Positions 12,386-23,905 of a stretch of DNA of 64,000 nucleotides are shown here, one piece after another. The stretch is from Stomoxys calcitrans. Taxonomy: Eukaryota > Arthropoda > Insecta > Diptera > Muscidae. The notes beneath the pieces were generated by a model. That model saw only the letters and a program-made list of their open reading frames with translations, did no database searches and was not told the DNA's origin. A program made the translations under genes and the position numbers. The stretch covers positions 20,374,643-20,438,642 of the forward strand of contig NC_081555.1 in the NCBI RefSeq assembly GCF_963082655.1, read 5' to 3'. The stretch's first letter is position 1; each line of letters starts with the position of its first letter.

Positions 12386-14035
12386 AAAAATGTTTTTCCC
12401 TTTTATATAAAAATGAAATTGTTGCGCTTTATTTGTTTGTTTGTCGGTCTGTTCCGTATAGACTCAAAAACGGCTGAAACTATTTTCATGAAATTTTCAC
12501 AGATGTTGAGTTTGGGCCTCCGGTGAAAAAAGGGTACTATATTTTTTTATACCCGAAGGGGGGCGGGCCCTCCCCCTTACCATCATTTTCAAAAACGTCA
12601 GATCTCGGAGATGCATACACCGATTTTAGTGAACAGTTGTATGCCACCCCACGGTACCCCAAAAACACGAAGTTGGTATAAAATTTTGGGGTCAACTTAC
12701 CTGGGGGGGACGCCCCATCCCAAAACCCACCTGAACGGACATATGTACCGACTGGGACAATATGGGTATCAAATGAAAGGTATTTAAGAGTAGAATGCGA
12801 ACTTGGCATAAAAATTGCACCCTGAGTGTCGGGGGGGGGGGATACCCCACCTCCAAAAAGCAGCACCCAATAGGACACCTTTACCGCTTAGGGCAATATG
12901 GGTACCAAATGAGAAATATTTTAGAGTAGAGTACGTATTTGGTATAAAAATGCCAACCTTAGTGTCGGGGGGTCCCCCACCCCCCCCAAAAACACCACCC
13001 AACAACACATTTTTACCACTTTGGGCAATATGGGCAATACAGGTATCAAATGGAAGGGATTTAAAAGTAGAGTACAAATCTAAGATAAAAATTTTTTCCT
13101 TGGTATCTGATACATTTTTTGATATCCGAAGGGGGGCGGGCCCTCCCCCTTACCCTCATTTTCAAAAACGTCAGATCGCGGAGATGCGTACACCGATTTT
13201 AGTGAACATTTGTATGCTGGAAGTTAAGTACACCCCATGGTACCCCAAAAACACGAAGTTGGTATAAAATTTTGGGGTCAACTTACCTGGGGGGGACGCC
13301 CCATCCCAAAACCCACCTGAACGGACATGTTTACCGACTGGGACAATATGGGTATCAAATGAAAGGTATTTAAGAGTAGAATGCGAACATGGCATAAAAA
13401 TTGCACCCCAAATATCGGGGGGGGGGGGGGGGTACCCCACCTCCAAAAAGCAGCACCCAATATGACACTTTTACCGCTTAGGGCAAAATGGGTACCAAAT
13501 GAGAAATATTTTAGAGTAGAATACGTATTTGGTATAAAAATGTCACCCTTAGAGTCGGGGGGTCCCCCAACCCCCAAAAACACCACCCAAGAGGAAATGT
13601 TTACCACTTTAGGCAATATGGGCAATATAGGTATAAAATGGAAGGGATTTGAAAGGAGAGTACAAATCTAAGATAAAAATATTTTCCTTGGTATCTGAGA
13701 GGCCTCCCCATCCCCAAAACGCCTTAGCAGGACATATTTACCGGCTAGGACAATATGAATACCAAAAAGAAAGGTGTTTAGACGTTAAGTACACTTCTCT
13801 TATAAGAATTTGATTGAAGAAGCCTTCGGGGCCTCTACAACCCCAAAAACCCCCAAAACGGGCCTGAATGTTCAACGTCACAAAATGGGTATCAACTGAA
13901 AGGTCTTTGAGTGTTGACCACGAATATGTTATACACATTTGGGACAGAGTCTGGGACCGGCCCACCCACCTAATACGCTTCAATACGATGTGTAGTTCGA
14001 TCGGGATAATATAGGAATTTAACAAATGGTCTATG
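12386..14035. repeat. GC-rich 'AAATGAAAGGTATTT' repeat array with a 573-bp duplication
   Basis: The leading module has TTTGTTTGTTTGTCGGTCTG then TTCCGTATAGACTCAAAAACGG. Blocks of about 130 bp with ATGGGTATCAAATGAAAGG follow, separated by G- and C-runs. GAAGGGGGGCGGGCCCTCCC at 12555 recurs at 13128, so the block 12545-13117 was duplicated next to itself. Poly-G tracts (12831-12840, about 13418-13432) interrupt it. The same family returns in opposite orientation at 17620-18800 and 45345-46760. The several open frames on both strands are not genes. Confidence 0.75.
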
Positions 14036-14037
14036 AC

Positions 14038-14283
14038 AGTAGAGTTCGAATCTAATGTTGATATAAGAATTCAAGTATCGGGATCACGTCATGCCGTTCA
14101 GCCAAACATGTAGATCGCCTTTTGGGTCTTAGCTTCAGGGCTACCGACCCGGTATATGACAGTAGAGTTCGAATCTAATGTTGATATAATAATTCAAGTA
14201 TCGGGGTCACGTCATGCCGTTCAGCCGAACATGTAGATCGCTTTTTGGGTCTTAGCTTCGGGGCTACCGACCTGCCATCCTAC
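14038..14283. repeat. 123-bp direct tandem duplication
   Basis: AGTAGAGTTCGAATCTAATG starts at 14038 and again at 14161; both copies end in GGTCTTAGCTTC.GGGCTACC. A few substitutions separate them. Confidence 0.85.
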
Positions 14284-14344
14284 CCAGAAAAAAGGAATTA
14301 AAAATAATAAATAAAGGCCGATCAGGATAGTATAGGACAGCAAA

Positions 14345-15422
14345 AACAAGTAAGAGCGTGCTAAGTTCGGCCGGGTATGAATCTTACATACCCTCCACCA
14401 TGGATCGCATTTGCCGAGTTCTTTGCGTGGTATCTCCGTTTAGGCAAACAAGGAACAATGAATAAAAACTGTTATGCTATTGGAGCTATATCAAGTTATA
14501 GTCCGATTCGGACCATAAATGAATGCTAACATTGAAGAAGTCATTGTGTAATATTTCAGTTCATTCGGATAAGAATTGCGACTTGTAGGGGCTCAAGAAG
14601 CAAAATCGGGAGATAGGTTATTATGGGAGCTGTATCAAGTATAGATCGATTCAGACCATATTAGACACGTATGTTGAAGGACCGGTTCCAGATTGATTTT
14701 TATGGCAGCTACATCAGGTTATGGACCGATTTGAACCATACTTAGCACAGTTGTTGGAAGTGATACCAAAAACACCACGAGCAATATTGCAGCCAAATCG
14801 GATAAGAATTGCACCCTCTAGAGGCTGAAGAAATCAAGACCCAACATCGGTTTAGATGACAGCTACATGAGGTGATGAACTGAACTGAACCATACTTGGA
14901 GGAAGTGACACCAAAATTTCACCCAAATCGGGTAAGAATTGCACCCTCTATTATTTGGCAGCTTTATAAAAATGGAGCAATTTGGCCCATTTACAATCCC
15001 AACCGACCTACACTTATAAGAAGTATTTGTGCAAAATTTCAAGCGCCTAGTTTGACTCCTTTGAAAGTTTGCGTGCTTTCAACAGACAGACGGACGGACA
15101 GACGGGTGGGCGGACGGACAGACGGGTGGACAGACGGGTGGACAGACGGGTGGACAGACGGGTGGACAGACGGGTGGACAGGCGGGTGGACAGACGGGTG
15201 GACAGACGGGTGGACAGACGGGTGGACAGATGGGTGGGCAGACTGGTGGACAGACGGGTGGACGGACGGACATTGCTAGATCGACTTAAAATGTCATGAC
15301 GAACAATGGAGCTCATATATATATTGAAGAAGTCATTCAAAGAACTTGACAAATACGATCCGTGGTGAAGGATGATGAATATAAGATTTGGCCGGGCCAA
15401 CCATAGCACACTTTTACTTATT
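14345..15422. mobile_element. DINE-like element with inverted ends and a 12-bp minisatellite
   Basis: The left end ACAAGTAAGAGCGTGCTAAG plus TTCGGCCGGG is mirrored at the right end by TTGGCCGGGCCAACCATAGC and ACACTTTTACTTA (to 15422). Between them are diverged 150-bp-type units, a 12-bp minisatellite (15083-15275), and the TAGATCGACTTAAAATGTCA module. The inverted ends make the boundaries unusually clear. Confidence 0.75.
15083..15275. repeat. 12-bp minisatellite (GACGGGTGGACA)n inside the DINE-like element
   Basis: About 16 units, mostly perfect, grown from the (GACR)n microsatellite core. All registers are open on both strands (TDGW, RRVD, VCPP repeats); these are not genes. Confidence 0.9.
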
Positions 15423-15465
15423 GAGCCTATAAGGAACACACAAATAAACAAAGACAAACTGATTT

Positions 15466-16260
15466 TTATACCCACCATCATAGGCAACACATCGAAATCG
15501 TAATCCTCGATTTAGCTATATCAGTCCGTCCGTCTGTTGAAATCACGCTACAATGAAGATAAAGAACAGAAACTTTGCACAGCTTCTTTTTAGCACCATA
15601 GACAGTTTGAGTTCTAAGATGAGCTGTATCGGACTATATCTTTATATAGGTCTAAGACCCATAGAAGTCGCATTTATAACCCAATTTCGCTCAAATTTGG
15701 CACAGAGAGTTATCTCAAGACCCTCAATCGAACAATATCTGGATATATCCACTTTATAGATCGATCTATCGAAATAAGGTATAAGGACCATACAAGCAGC
15801 ATGAATCACTGGGTTTCGCTGAAATTTGGCACAGGGAGTTGTCTTGGGGCCCTTGACATCAACTTCGGATATGGTCTATATATAGGACAATATCTTGATA
15901 AGGTCCTCATATAGCCCTCCCGATTTTAAGGTCTAAGTTCCATAAAACTCGCATTTTTTACCCGATATCGCTGAAATTTGGCACAGAGAGTTGCCTTGTA
16001 ACCCTCATTATCCTCATCGAATATGGTCCAGATCTGGCAATACCATGATACAGCCCCCATAAAGACCGATCTCCCGATCTAAAGTCGTAAAGGCGTATAG
16101 ATTCCTTATTTATTAGACGGTTTGGAAGAAATTTGGCATAGAGAGTTGCCGTTGGACTGTTGACATTGGTGTATAATATGGTCCCGATCGGACAATATCT
16201 TCATGCAAGACCCCATAAAGATCCCAACCCCCATAAAGGTCTAAGACTTATAGAATCCGT
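15466..16260 (+). repeat. DINE-like element, second copy, 3' part missing
   Basis: It starts TTTTTATACCCACCATCATAG, then GTCCGTCCGTCTGTTGAAAT. Diverged array units follow (GCTGAAATTTGGCACAGRGAG at about 15820 and 15970). Confidence 0.7.
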
Positions 16261-16395
16261 AAGGCTTATAGAATCAGGGCGTGATAGCATTCGTTGAACG
16301 CACTAACCCCAGAATCTGCGAGCTGAATTTGATAATAAACAACGTAGTCAACGAGCATAAGCGGAGTATGTGACTGGAATTTACTAAAACTAAAT

Positions 16396-16681
16396 TTTCG
16401 CATAAACATTCCACTAAGGAACAGGGGATACTTCTCTCATTACAATGAGTGCAGGCCGATTAAAGTTTAAGCTCAATGATAAGGGGCCTCCTTTTTAATA
16501 GTGAGTCCGAACGGCGTGCCGCATAGCGATACCATTTGGTAGAGAAGTTTTAACTTGGCAGGATACCTCACAAATGTAGCCAGCACTAGTAAGGGGATAA
16601 CCTCCGCCGAAATTTTTTGTGATGTTTACGCCGGAGCGTTCGGCGTCATAGGCGGATATGCTAACCTATGCACCACGGTGG
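16396..16681 (-). mobile_element. tRNA-derived SINE, minus strand
   Basis: The reverse complement begins GCCACCGTGGTGCATAGGTTA and contains the family body GTTATCCCCTTACTAGTGCTG and ATCATTGAGCTTAAACTT. The B box is degraded. It abuts or interrupts the LINE fragment at 16682-17200. Confidence 0.75.
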
Positions 16682-17200
16682 CGTCCCTGTGCCTGGAACA
16701 CTTGAAGCAATGAAACTTAGGTACCAGTCTAGGCAAGCTGTGGTCTACAATTAAGTCACTCTCGAACCCCGAAAAAAGTGATGACAAGACCTCAGTCACT
16801 TTTGGCGCCGTAACGGTGACTGACCCCAAGAAGTGCACCAGGTTGTTTATTGAGTATCCCGAGAATGACAAGGCTAGAAGGAGAGCCTTGGTCTTCCAAT
16901 CGTATCCGTGGTCTCCCAATCGATGGACAGCTCTTACAATTTACCGTGATCGAAGTTACGAATGTCATCCGTGGCGCCTAGCCATATAAGGCGTTGGGCC
17001 CCGACGGAATCTCTAAACCAATGCTGAAGAATCTGGATCTAACTGAAGTGTAATACCTGTCTTTTTCACTTTATCTGGTAGAAGAAGGCGGCGTAATATC
17101 TGAGGCATAGTTCAACCTTAACCTATCCTTCATTCCACACCCCTCCAGACGGCATAGAGATCGTATCATATGCGGACGATTCTACGACATCAGCGATTAA
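16682..17200 (+). pseudogene. Jockey-like LINE reverse transcriptase fragment, frameshifted
   Basis: Conceptual pieces in different frames: LWSTIKSLSNPEKSDDK and TVTDPKKCTRLF (about 16734-16850), KALGPDGISKPMLKNL (about 16990-17040), and GIEIVSYADDSTT (about 17152-17192). The last is the RT catalytic YADD motif. Order and wording match Jockey-clade reverse transcriptases. Stops and frameshifts make it dead. Confidence 0.8.
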
Positions 17201-17327
17201 AATTTTGAAAATATTTTTATAGAAAACTAGACGAACCAGGCCCGCTCCGCTGCGACGTCTTTAACTCTCTAATATCTTTGTAGGCTGGAGACGCTTCGCT
17301 CTGAACGTGAGTATGGAATTCTTGCCA

Positions 17328-17605
17328 CTGTAGCCTATGTCCGCCTATGACGCTGACGCTTGCGTTCGAATCCTGGCGAGAACATTGCACAAAATTTAAA
17401 GCGGTGGTTATCGCCTCTTAATACTGGCGACATTTGCATGACTATGCAAAAAATTCTCCCCAATGAGGTGTCGCACTGTGGCACGCCGTTCGGATTCGGC
17501 TATAAAAAGGTCCCTTATCATAGAGTTTAAACTTAAATCGGAAAGCACCTGTTGATGTGTGATAAGTTTGTCCCTGCTCGATTCCTGGGCAGATTTTCAC
17601 TTTAC
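17328..17605 (+). mobile_element. tRNA-derived SINE with deleted A box
   Basis: GCCACTGTAGC joins directly to CTATGTCCGCCTATGACGC, so the A-box part is lost. The B box GCGTTCGAATCCTGG and the body GGCGACATTTGC and CGGCTATAAAAAGG remain. Confidence 0.75.
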
Positions 17606-17619
17606 TTCCAAATGCCTTT

Positions 17620-18800
17620 CTTTTGAGTCCTATATTACCGTATTGGTAAATATTTCCGGTTTCGAGGATATTTCGGAGGTGGGTAGCCATCCAGACACTT
17701 GGCCCTTAATGTAAATATAAGATTCTTGATCTATTACTTTTAAATACATTTTATATGAGTCCCATATAGCATGATCGGTAAATAAGTTCTGTTTGAGGGT
17801 GGGGTGGACTCCAGGGTCTTGGGAGGTATTTTGGGGTGGGCGCCTCCCCAAACACATGGATCTTCAATTGAATATCAAAATGGTTTTTTTCTCTCAAGCA
17901 CCTATTGTTTGAGCTCTATATTGTCGAGATTGGTCTGTATATCCATTTGGGGGATTTTGGGCGGCCCTCGAGGCACCCGGCCTCACCAATAGAAATCATG
18001 TTTTGTTTTTCGGACGAATTACATTGCCTATCTCCGAGATCTGCTGTTTTTTAAAATAAATGTAATGAGAAGCCCTTTCTCGGGGACTGATGGCTCCTCA
18101 GACATTTCGACTTAAATATTGATATCAAATTCGTGCTCCACTCCCAAATCCCTTTGAGCACTTATTGCCAATGATCGGTAAATATGAACCGTTTGAAGGG
18201 TGTTTTTTGGTGCAGGGGCGGCCACCGGCAAATTCAAAATCGTTCTTTTCTCCCAAATACCCTTGATTTGAGCTCCATATTGCCATAGTCGGATATAAAG
18301 TTCAGTTTAAGGGGTGCTTTAGGCCGTACCCCAAACACTTGGCTCAAAAAAAGTGAATATCAATATCGTTTTCTACTCTCAAATACCTTTTATTTGAGTC
18401 CCATTTAGTCATAATGGGTCAATTAACCTATTCGACGTATTTTTAGGTGGAAAAAGCGCGCCATCTATCTATACGCAAATGTTGATGTCTTATTCATAAT
18501 CTAATACCAAATGCCATTTGACTCCCCTATAGCCATGGTTGGCTTATATGCCCATTTGGAGGTGGGGCGACCTCCCATTGCTTAGACCTAATTTTTAATG
18601 ACATATTTGTAATCTACTGCCGAACACTTTTCATTTGTGTCCCATATTGACATGATCGCCGAATATATCTGTTTAGAGGAGTATTGGGGATAGGGGCGGC
18701 CGCCTGAGTACTTGGACCTAAATTTTAGTAAGATATTCGTTTTCTAGTCTCCAATTTTCTTCATTTGGATTACACTTTAACATGGTCAGACTCAGTGGAA
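17620..18800. repeat. 'TTTGAGTCCCATATTG' repeat array, opposite orientation to 12.4-14.0 kb
   Basis: Blocks of 110-150 bp contain CCAAATACCYTTNATTTGAG, CCCATATTGCCATGATCGG and a GGTATTTTGGGGTGGG-type G-rich segment. This is the reverse complement of the family at 12386-14035. Confidence 0.7.
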
Positions 18801-20635
18801 AATTCTTACAGATATTTAAATTTGCCAAAACTTATAATTGACAGCACTTATGCCAAAAATACTAGAAAGTCTCCAATTAAGACATTCAAAATGTCGTTAC
18901 ATTTGGTTTTTACAAACCAAGGTCAAAGATTTAACTAAGCATTTCATAAATATCTTAATTGAGTCTTAACTTTTGCACCTATGAGAACCATAAAACTCCC
19001 CTCTTCGCAATCATCTAACAAAGCCAAACAAATTTCCCCCCCCCCCCCCCTCATGACAAGAGCAAAAATGACCCCAAATATCGCAGGTGACACAAGCCTT
19101 TTTCATCATTTGTTTACACACATGTATACAAGCATACAAATCGATTTTATGTTTACTGTAGCAAAACGAGCAGAGAAAAAGATGAAAATTAAATTACATT
19201 ATCTAAACATGGGCCATGAAGAGAAAGAGAGAGAGAGAGCGTGAGAGAGTGAGAGGAGGTAGTTGCCAGCGGTTGCGAAACGGTTGGCTCGCGATTGCAG
19301 GGTTATACTGAAAAGGTAAACAAATACCAAACAACACACAATTTGGCACACATACTTTTAGGCGCACTGTATGAAAATTCTATATGCACACCACCACCAT
19401 CACCACCAACAACAGCACCCAAGGATATGTAAATATGGGCACCCAACAACACCCTTGTATGTTGATGTTAGAATACCCTTGTTAAAAGGAAGCAATTCAA
19501 AGCAGGCTTCATGGTTGATAGCAAGTATTGTATGGTAGTAGGCTAGAGCTTGAATGTTGATTCTTTTTTTTTGATTTTTTTGGGCATAGACAAATACGCG
19601 AAACCTTCAGTTTGCATGCGACCCCTATTTTAGTCCCTTTTTTTTCTTGAAAAAAGGGAATAATTTATTTAACATAAAATTGGTTTACTTTAAGACATCT
19701 ACAAATATTTGTTATAGACTACAAAACGTCTTAACGCTACCTTTCGTTATGAGCGCTTTACTGTTTTTCTTGGAAAAGGTAAAAATACACCTGCATATGC
19801 GCGGTTTTTTTTTTACTTTTTCACTTCTTTGTTATACGGCAAATGCTAATGAAATATTACTTTTCTTAGCCATTTTCTTCTTCTACTTCTTCTGCTGCTG
19901 GTTAAGTTTGAAATTTTTCACAATAACTTGTCACTTTTGCCAAGACGGATATGAATTCCTGAGCATGTTGTTTCCCCCCCCCCCCCCCCCTGTAATATAA
20001 GTCAAATATTATGCTCAAAGCAGGAAATTTCTTTCCAATTTCCGTTTTAAGCAAATATTAAGAGATAATGTCTAATCCCAGCTGTTTTTGTGGGAGCCAA
20101 AAAAAAAAAGTTTCCCCCATTTTTTGGTTGCCAGTTATTTCCCAGAAATTTGAAAAGGAAATGAATTTGTTATAAGATATCTTAAGCAAAAGAAGAAATG
20201 AATGAAACTCTTTGAACTTGAAAGATTTGAATGAGAAATAAAGCCCAAAAGGCCTCATGTTAGAGGTGCTTATGTTGTACCATGTGCCGTATACGTGATA
20301 TTCATTTGAACAAATTGGAGTGGCAACAATCATACGCACGCTGGTACCTCACAGAAGGCAAACAAATGTGAGGGAAATGAATTATGAATTTCATATGAGG
20401 AAAAGTTAAGTCAGAAAATTAGACAAGACTGTGCAGTATTTTTCATGGTGGTTAATGCCCTTTAAATAACTAATCCCTGTTAAAGGCCATAGCATTTTTT
20501 AGCAAAATCCATATAGAATTAAAAACATACCCGCGCGATTTGCTCTTTGTCAACCTATTTTCCATGAAAATAATTTTCAATATGGGATTCAAATGAAAGG
20601 TATTTCAGAGTATAAAAAGAAAAGGATAGGTAATG
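18801..20635. other. Unique intronic-type DNA
   Basis: Poly-C tracts near 19036-19050 and 19974-19990, GAGAGAGAG at 19225-19255, CACCACCATCACCACC near 19390. Open frames are short and lack any family signature. Confidence 0.5.
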
Positions 20636-20639
20636 TAAG

Positions 20640-20873
20640 GTAAGGTTAAAAATAGGGTGCAGATATTAATCCGTCCCATGCCACTATAGATATACATCCA
20701 AGCCAATAATCGGCCTGTTTTGGGCTCTAAATACTGCAAAATAAACTCGAAAATCCCCAATTGTTTTCCAAAGCACGCCCCTAAGTTGATTCATGTCTGA
20801 TATTGTGTTCCCACCAAAGTTCCGACGGCTGTTAGCCGCGAAAACTGAGCAAAGACATAGGAAATGCTCCAAC
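20640..20873 (-). pseudogene. 3' end of an RNase H-bearing LINE (family B), minus strand
   Basis: It reads like the 3' end at 44171-44480: GATATTAATCCGYCCCATGCC, CAAGCCAATAATCGG and TGATTCATGTCTGATATTGTG. The 3' tail is GGTAAGGTTA-like. Only the last 230 bp survive. Confidence 0.75.
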
Positions 20874-21150
20874 CCACAGTGGGAGAAAATCGAAAAAAAA
20901 CTAGTAAAAAATATGCCGTGTGAGCACGGAGGTGTTAGCGAGACCGTGTAAAAAATTTCAAGGACCTGGTCCTTACAATTTTAAGTGCCTGCCAAAAGGT
21001 CTGAGCGCCTTTTGGCAGGCCCTTAAAATTGGTCACCTCGATATTTCCAAAAATTGTTCGGGCTGCCAAATCTTCATTTGTGGTCCGATTTTGAAAGGGA
21101 TATGTCCCGTAGGCCCATGCAAAATTTGTTTGCACTTTACAATATTTCTA
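20873..21150 (+). repeat. Dispersed repeat 'CACAGTGGGAGAAAATCG', copy 2
   Basis: Homologous to 7690-7930, with TATGCCGTGTGAGCACGG, GCCTTTTGGCAGGCCCTTAA and CACCTCGATATTTCC. An inner GCCTGCCAAAAGG/CCTTTTGGCAGGC pair forms a short inverted repeat. Confidence 0.7.
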
Positions 21151-21164
21151 CCCTTTACAACTAC

Positions 21165-21985
21165 TTTACTAAAAACAAGTAAAAAGGCATTAAGTTCGGC
21201 CGAGCCGAACATACTGTTTATCAGGAGATCGGTGTGTATGGAAGCTATGTCTAAATATAGTCCGATCCGAACCATATTTGGGACGGATGTCGAGAGACCC
21301 AAAACTACCCACTGTTTCAAATTTCAGTGAGAGCTACTCACTGATTCAAATTTCAGCGAAATCGTTTAAAAAATAATGCTTTTAGGGGTTTCAGACACTT
21401 TATTTAGAGATAGGTCTATATGGCAGCTATATCTAAATATAGTCCGATTAATCCATATATAGGTCAGATGTCGGGAGGCCTAAAACTACCCACTGTTTAG
21501 ATTTACTCTCTGTTTCAAATTTCAGCGAAATCGGGTAATAAATAAAGCTTTTATGGGCTTCAGACCCTTTATCGGCATATCGGTCTATATGGCAGCTATA
21601 TCTGAATATAGTCCAATCTGGAATATATTTGGGTCAGATGTCGGGAGGCCTAAAATAACTCACTGTTTCAAATTTCAGTGAAATCGGATAAAAAATAAAG
21701 CATTTTTTGGCCTTAGACCCTTTATCGTCAATCGGCTTTATCTAAATATGGTCCGATTTGGCCTGTTCAAGAACTTAACTAGCGTGCATCAAAAAGGCGT
21801 ATCAGTTCAATATCTCAAATTTGAAGGCTGTAGAGTGATTACAACAGACGGACAGACAAACGGTTGGACGGACAAACGGATAGACGGACAGACGGACAGA
21901 CGGATAGACGGATGGAAACCATCCTTGCCTGAAAGAGGTATTTTGGAGATTTCCGTAAAAAAATATCTCTATTCGTTTTTTTTTT
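21165..21985 (+). mobile_element. DINE-like element with irregular array and GACGGACAGACG microsatellite
   Basis: The start AAAACAAGTAAAAAGGCATT plus TTCGGCCGAGCCGAA palindrome is followed by four units with irregular spacing (182, 169 and 140 bp). A (GACR)n run occupies about 21845-21915. Unlike the other arrays it does not keep 153 bp. Confidence 0.7.
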
Positions 21986-22029
21986 ATTTTTGAGCACTAT
22001 CTAGCAAAAAAAAAATTTGGAAATCGCAC

Positions 22030-22275
22030 CACAAATTTTCGAAATACCCAGTTGACCTATGTCGAAATACCGAGTTGACCTATGTCTGGATGTCCTACTC
22101 ATTATCATAGTATCTACGATAAGTTCCATGGTTTTGAGTAGAAAGGTCGTAAGGCTTATAGGTCTATAGCCCTTTGGTGTCGCATAACTTTCCACCTGCC
22201 AGGCTTTCGCAGTATATGCAAGTCCTAGGCGCGCTTTGAAAATAGTGGCCAAATGCGGCGCCAGATAGTCGGCCT
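22030..22275 (-). pseudogene. LINE reverse transcriptase fragment (fingers region), minus strand
   Basis: The minus strand reads GYRPISLTTFLLKTMELIVD, the conserved RT fingers segment; the same stretch is at 58970-59090. Truncated on both sides. Confidence 0.75.
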
Positions 22276-22299
22276 CTTTCTGTAGTACTTTTTTGACTG

Positions 22300-22480
22300 T
22301 TGTACGGTTCTCTCTCCTTCACCCCCACTTTACCCTTCTTTACCTCACTTTTTTTCTCACTGCCTCTCCCTCTCTCTCTCTCTCAAACTTTAAGTCCCAG
22401 TCTTTCTCTCCGTCTCTCAAAAAACTCAAAAGTTCTCTCTCAGTCTCTCTATCCGTCACCCTCACCCTCACCGATGACGA
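22300..22480. repeat. CT-rich low-complexity stretch
   Basis: CTCTCTCTCTCTCTC and TCTCTCAGTCTCTCT runs. Open frames here are composition artefacts. Confidence 0.7.
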
Positions 22481-22499
22481 GATATTATAGACCTCAAGT

Positions 22500-23905
22500 G
22501 GACTTTTTTATATGGATTTTTGAGCACTATGCAGCAAAATTGGAAATTGGACTACTAACCAAGATTTAACAGCCCCAACAAGTTTTCAAAATGCCGAGTT
22601 GACCAATTTAAGGCGTCTGCCAAAAGGTGCCCTCACAAGCTCCTCAGCTCTAACCATTCCAAATTTCAAAGAGATACATTTACCCGTTCTCAAACGACAT
22701 CTTTTTTTCTAGTTTTTTTTCGATTTTCTCCCACTGTGCGCTGTCATAGATAATAATTTGAGCTTGTGCCCGCCACAAGATTTACAAAATCCCTTAGCTA
22801 CCAGCCAGTATACGTATAAGTGATATCAATTAGTTTTCTCTTAGCTCCCCTTTAACACCCAGCCTAGCCAGAGTGCGTATAAGTGATATTAATTACTTTT
22901 CTCATAACAATATAAAGTATACGCTCCCTTTTACCAATTAGCCAAGCATTTTTCGATTTTCTTAAAGATTTTTGAGCACTATGCAGCAAAATTGGAAATT
23001 GGACTACAAACGAAGATTTGACAGCCCCAACAAATTTTCAAAATACCGAGGTGACCAATTTTAGGCGTCTGCCAAAAGGTACCCGCACAACCTAGGGCCT
23101 TAAATTTTTGACCACGATCTTGCAAGCTCCTTAGCTCTAACCATTCCAAATTTCAAAGAGATACATCTACCCATTCTCAAACGACATCTTTTTTTCTATT
23201 TTTTTTTTTCGATTTTCTCCCACTGTGCGGTGTCATAGATAATAATTTGAGCTTGTGCCCGCCACAAGACTTACAAAATCCCTTAGCTACCAGCCAGTAT
23301 ACGTATAAGTGATATCAATTAGTTTTCTCTTAGCTCCCCTTTAACACCCAGCTCAGCCAGTGTGCGTATAAGTGATATAAATTATTTTTCTCATAACAAT
23401 ATAAAGTATACGCTCCCTTTTACCACTTAGCCAAGCATTTATTCGATTTTTTTAAAGATTTTTGAGCACTATGCAGCAAAATTGGAAATTGGAAATACCG
23501 AGGTGACCAATTTTAGGCGTCTGCCAAAAGGTGCCCCCACAACCTAGGGTCTTAAATTTTTGACCACGATCTTGCAAGCTCCTCAGCTCTAACCATTTCA
23601 AATTTCAAAGAGATACATCTACCCGATCTCACACGACATGTGTTTTTCTATTTTTTTTTTTTCGATTTTCTCCCACTGTGCGCTGTCATAGATAATAATT
23701 TGAGCTTGTGCCCACCACAGGATTTACAAAATCCCTAAGTTACCAGCCAGTATACGTATAAGTGATATCAATTAGTTTTTCTCTTAGCTCCCCTTTAACA
23801 CCCAGCCCAGCCAGAGTGCGTATAAGTGATATTAATTATTTTTCCCATAACAATATAAAGTATACGCTCCCTTTTACCACTTAGCCAAGCATTAAGTCCA
23901 ATTTT
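22500..23905 (-). repeat. Three tandem copies (452 and 490 bp apart) of the CACAGTGGGAGAAAATCG repeat
   Basis: TGAGCACTATGCAGCAAAAT begins at 22521, 22973 and 23463. Each copy runs through CCAATTTTAGGCGTCTGCC and TTTTCTCCCACTGTGCG, then GCGTATAAGTGATAT palindromes (22875, 23364, 23818). Copies are over 90 percent alike by eye, so this is a recent local amplification of the family seen at 7690 and 20873. Confidence 0.85.
22875..22924. repeat. GCGTAT mini-palindrome (50 bp)
   Basis: GCGTATAAGTGATATTAA ... AATATAAAGTATACGC. Repeated identically spaced at 23364-23413 and 23818-23867. Confidence 0.75.

Noticed and set aside
12537..13671. Six overlapping frames with Gly- and Pro-rich products
   Set aside because: They lie in the GC-rich array and are open on both strands; no start, splice or family support.
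15047..15490. Several long overlapping frames on both strands
   Set aside because: All come from the 12-bp minisatellite, which has no stop in most registers.
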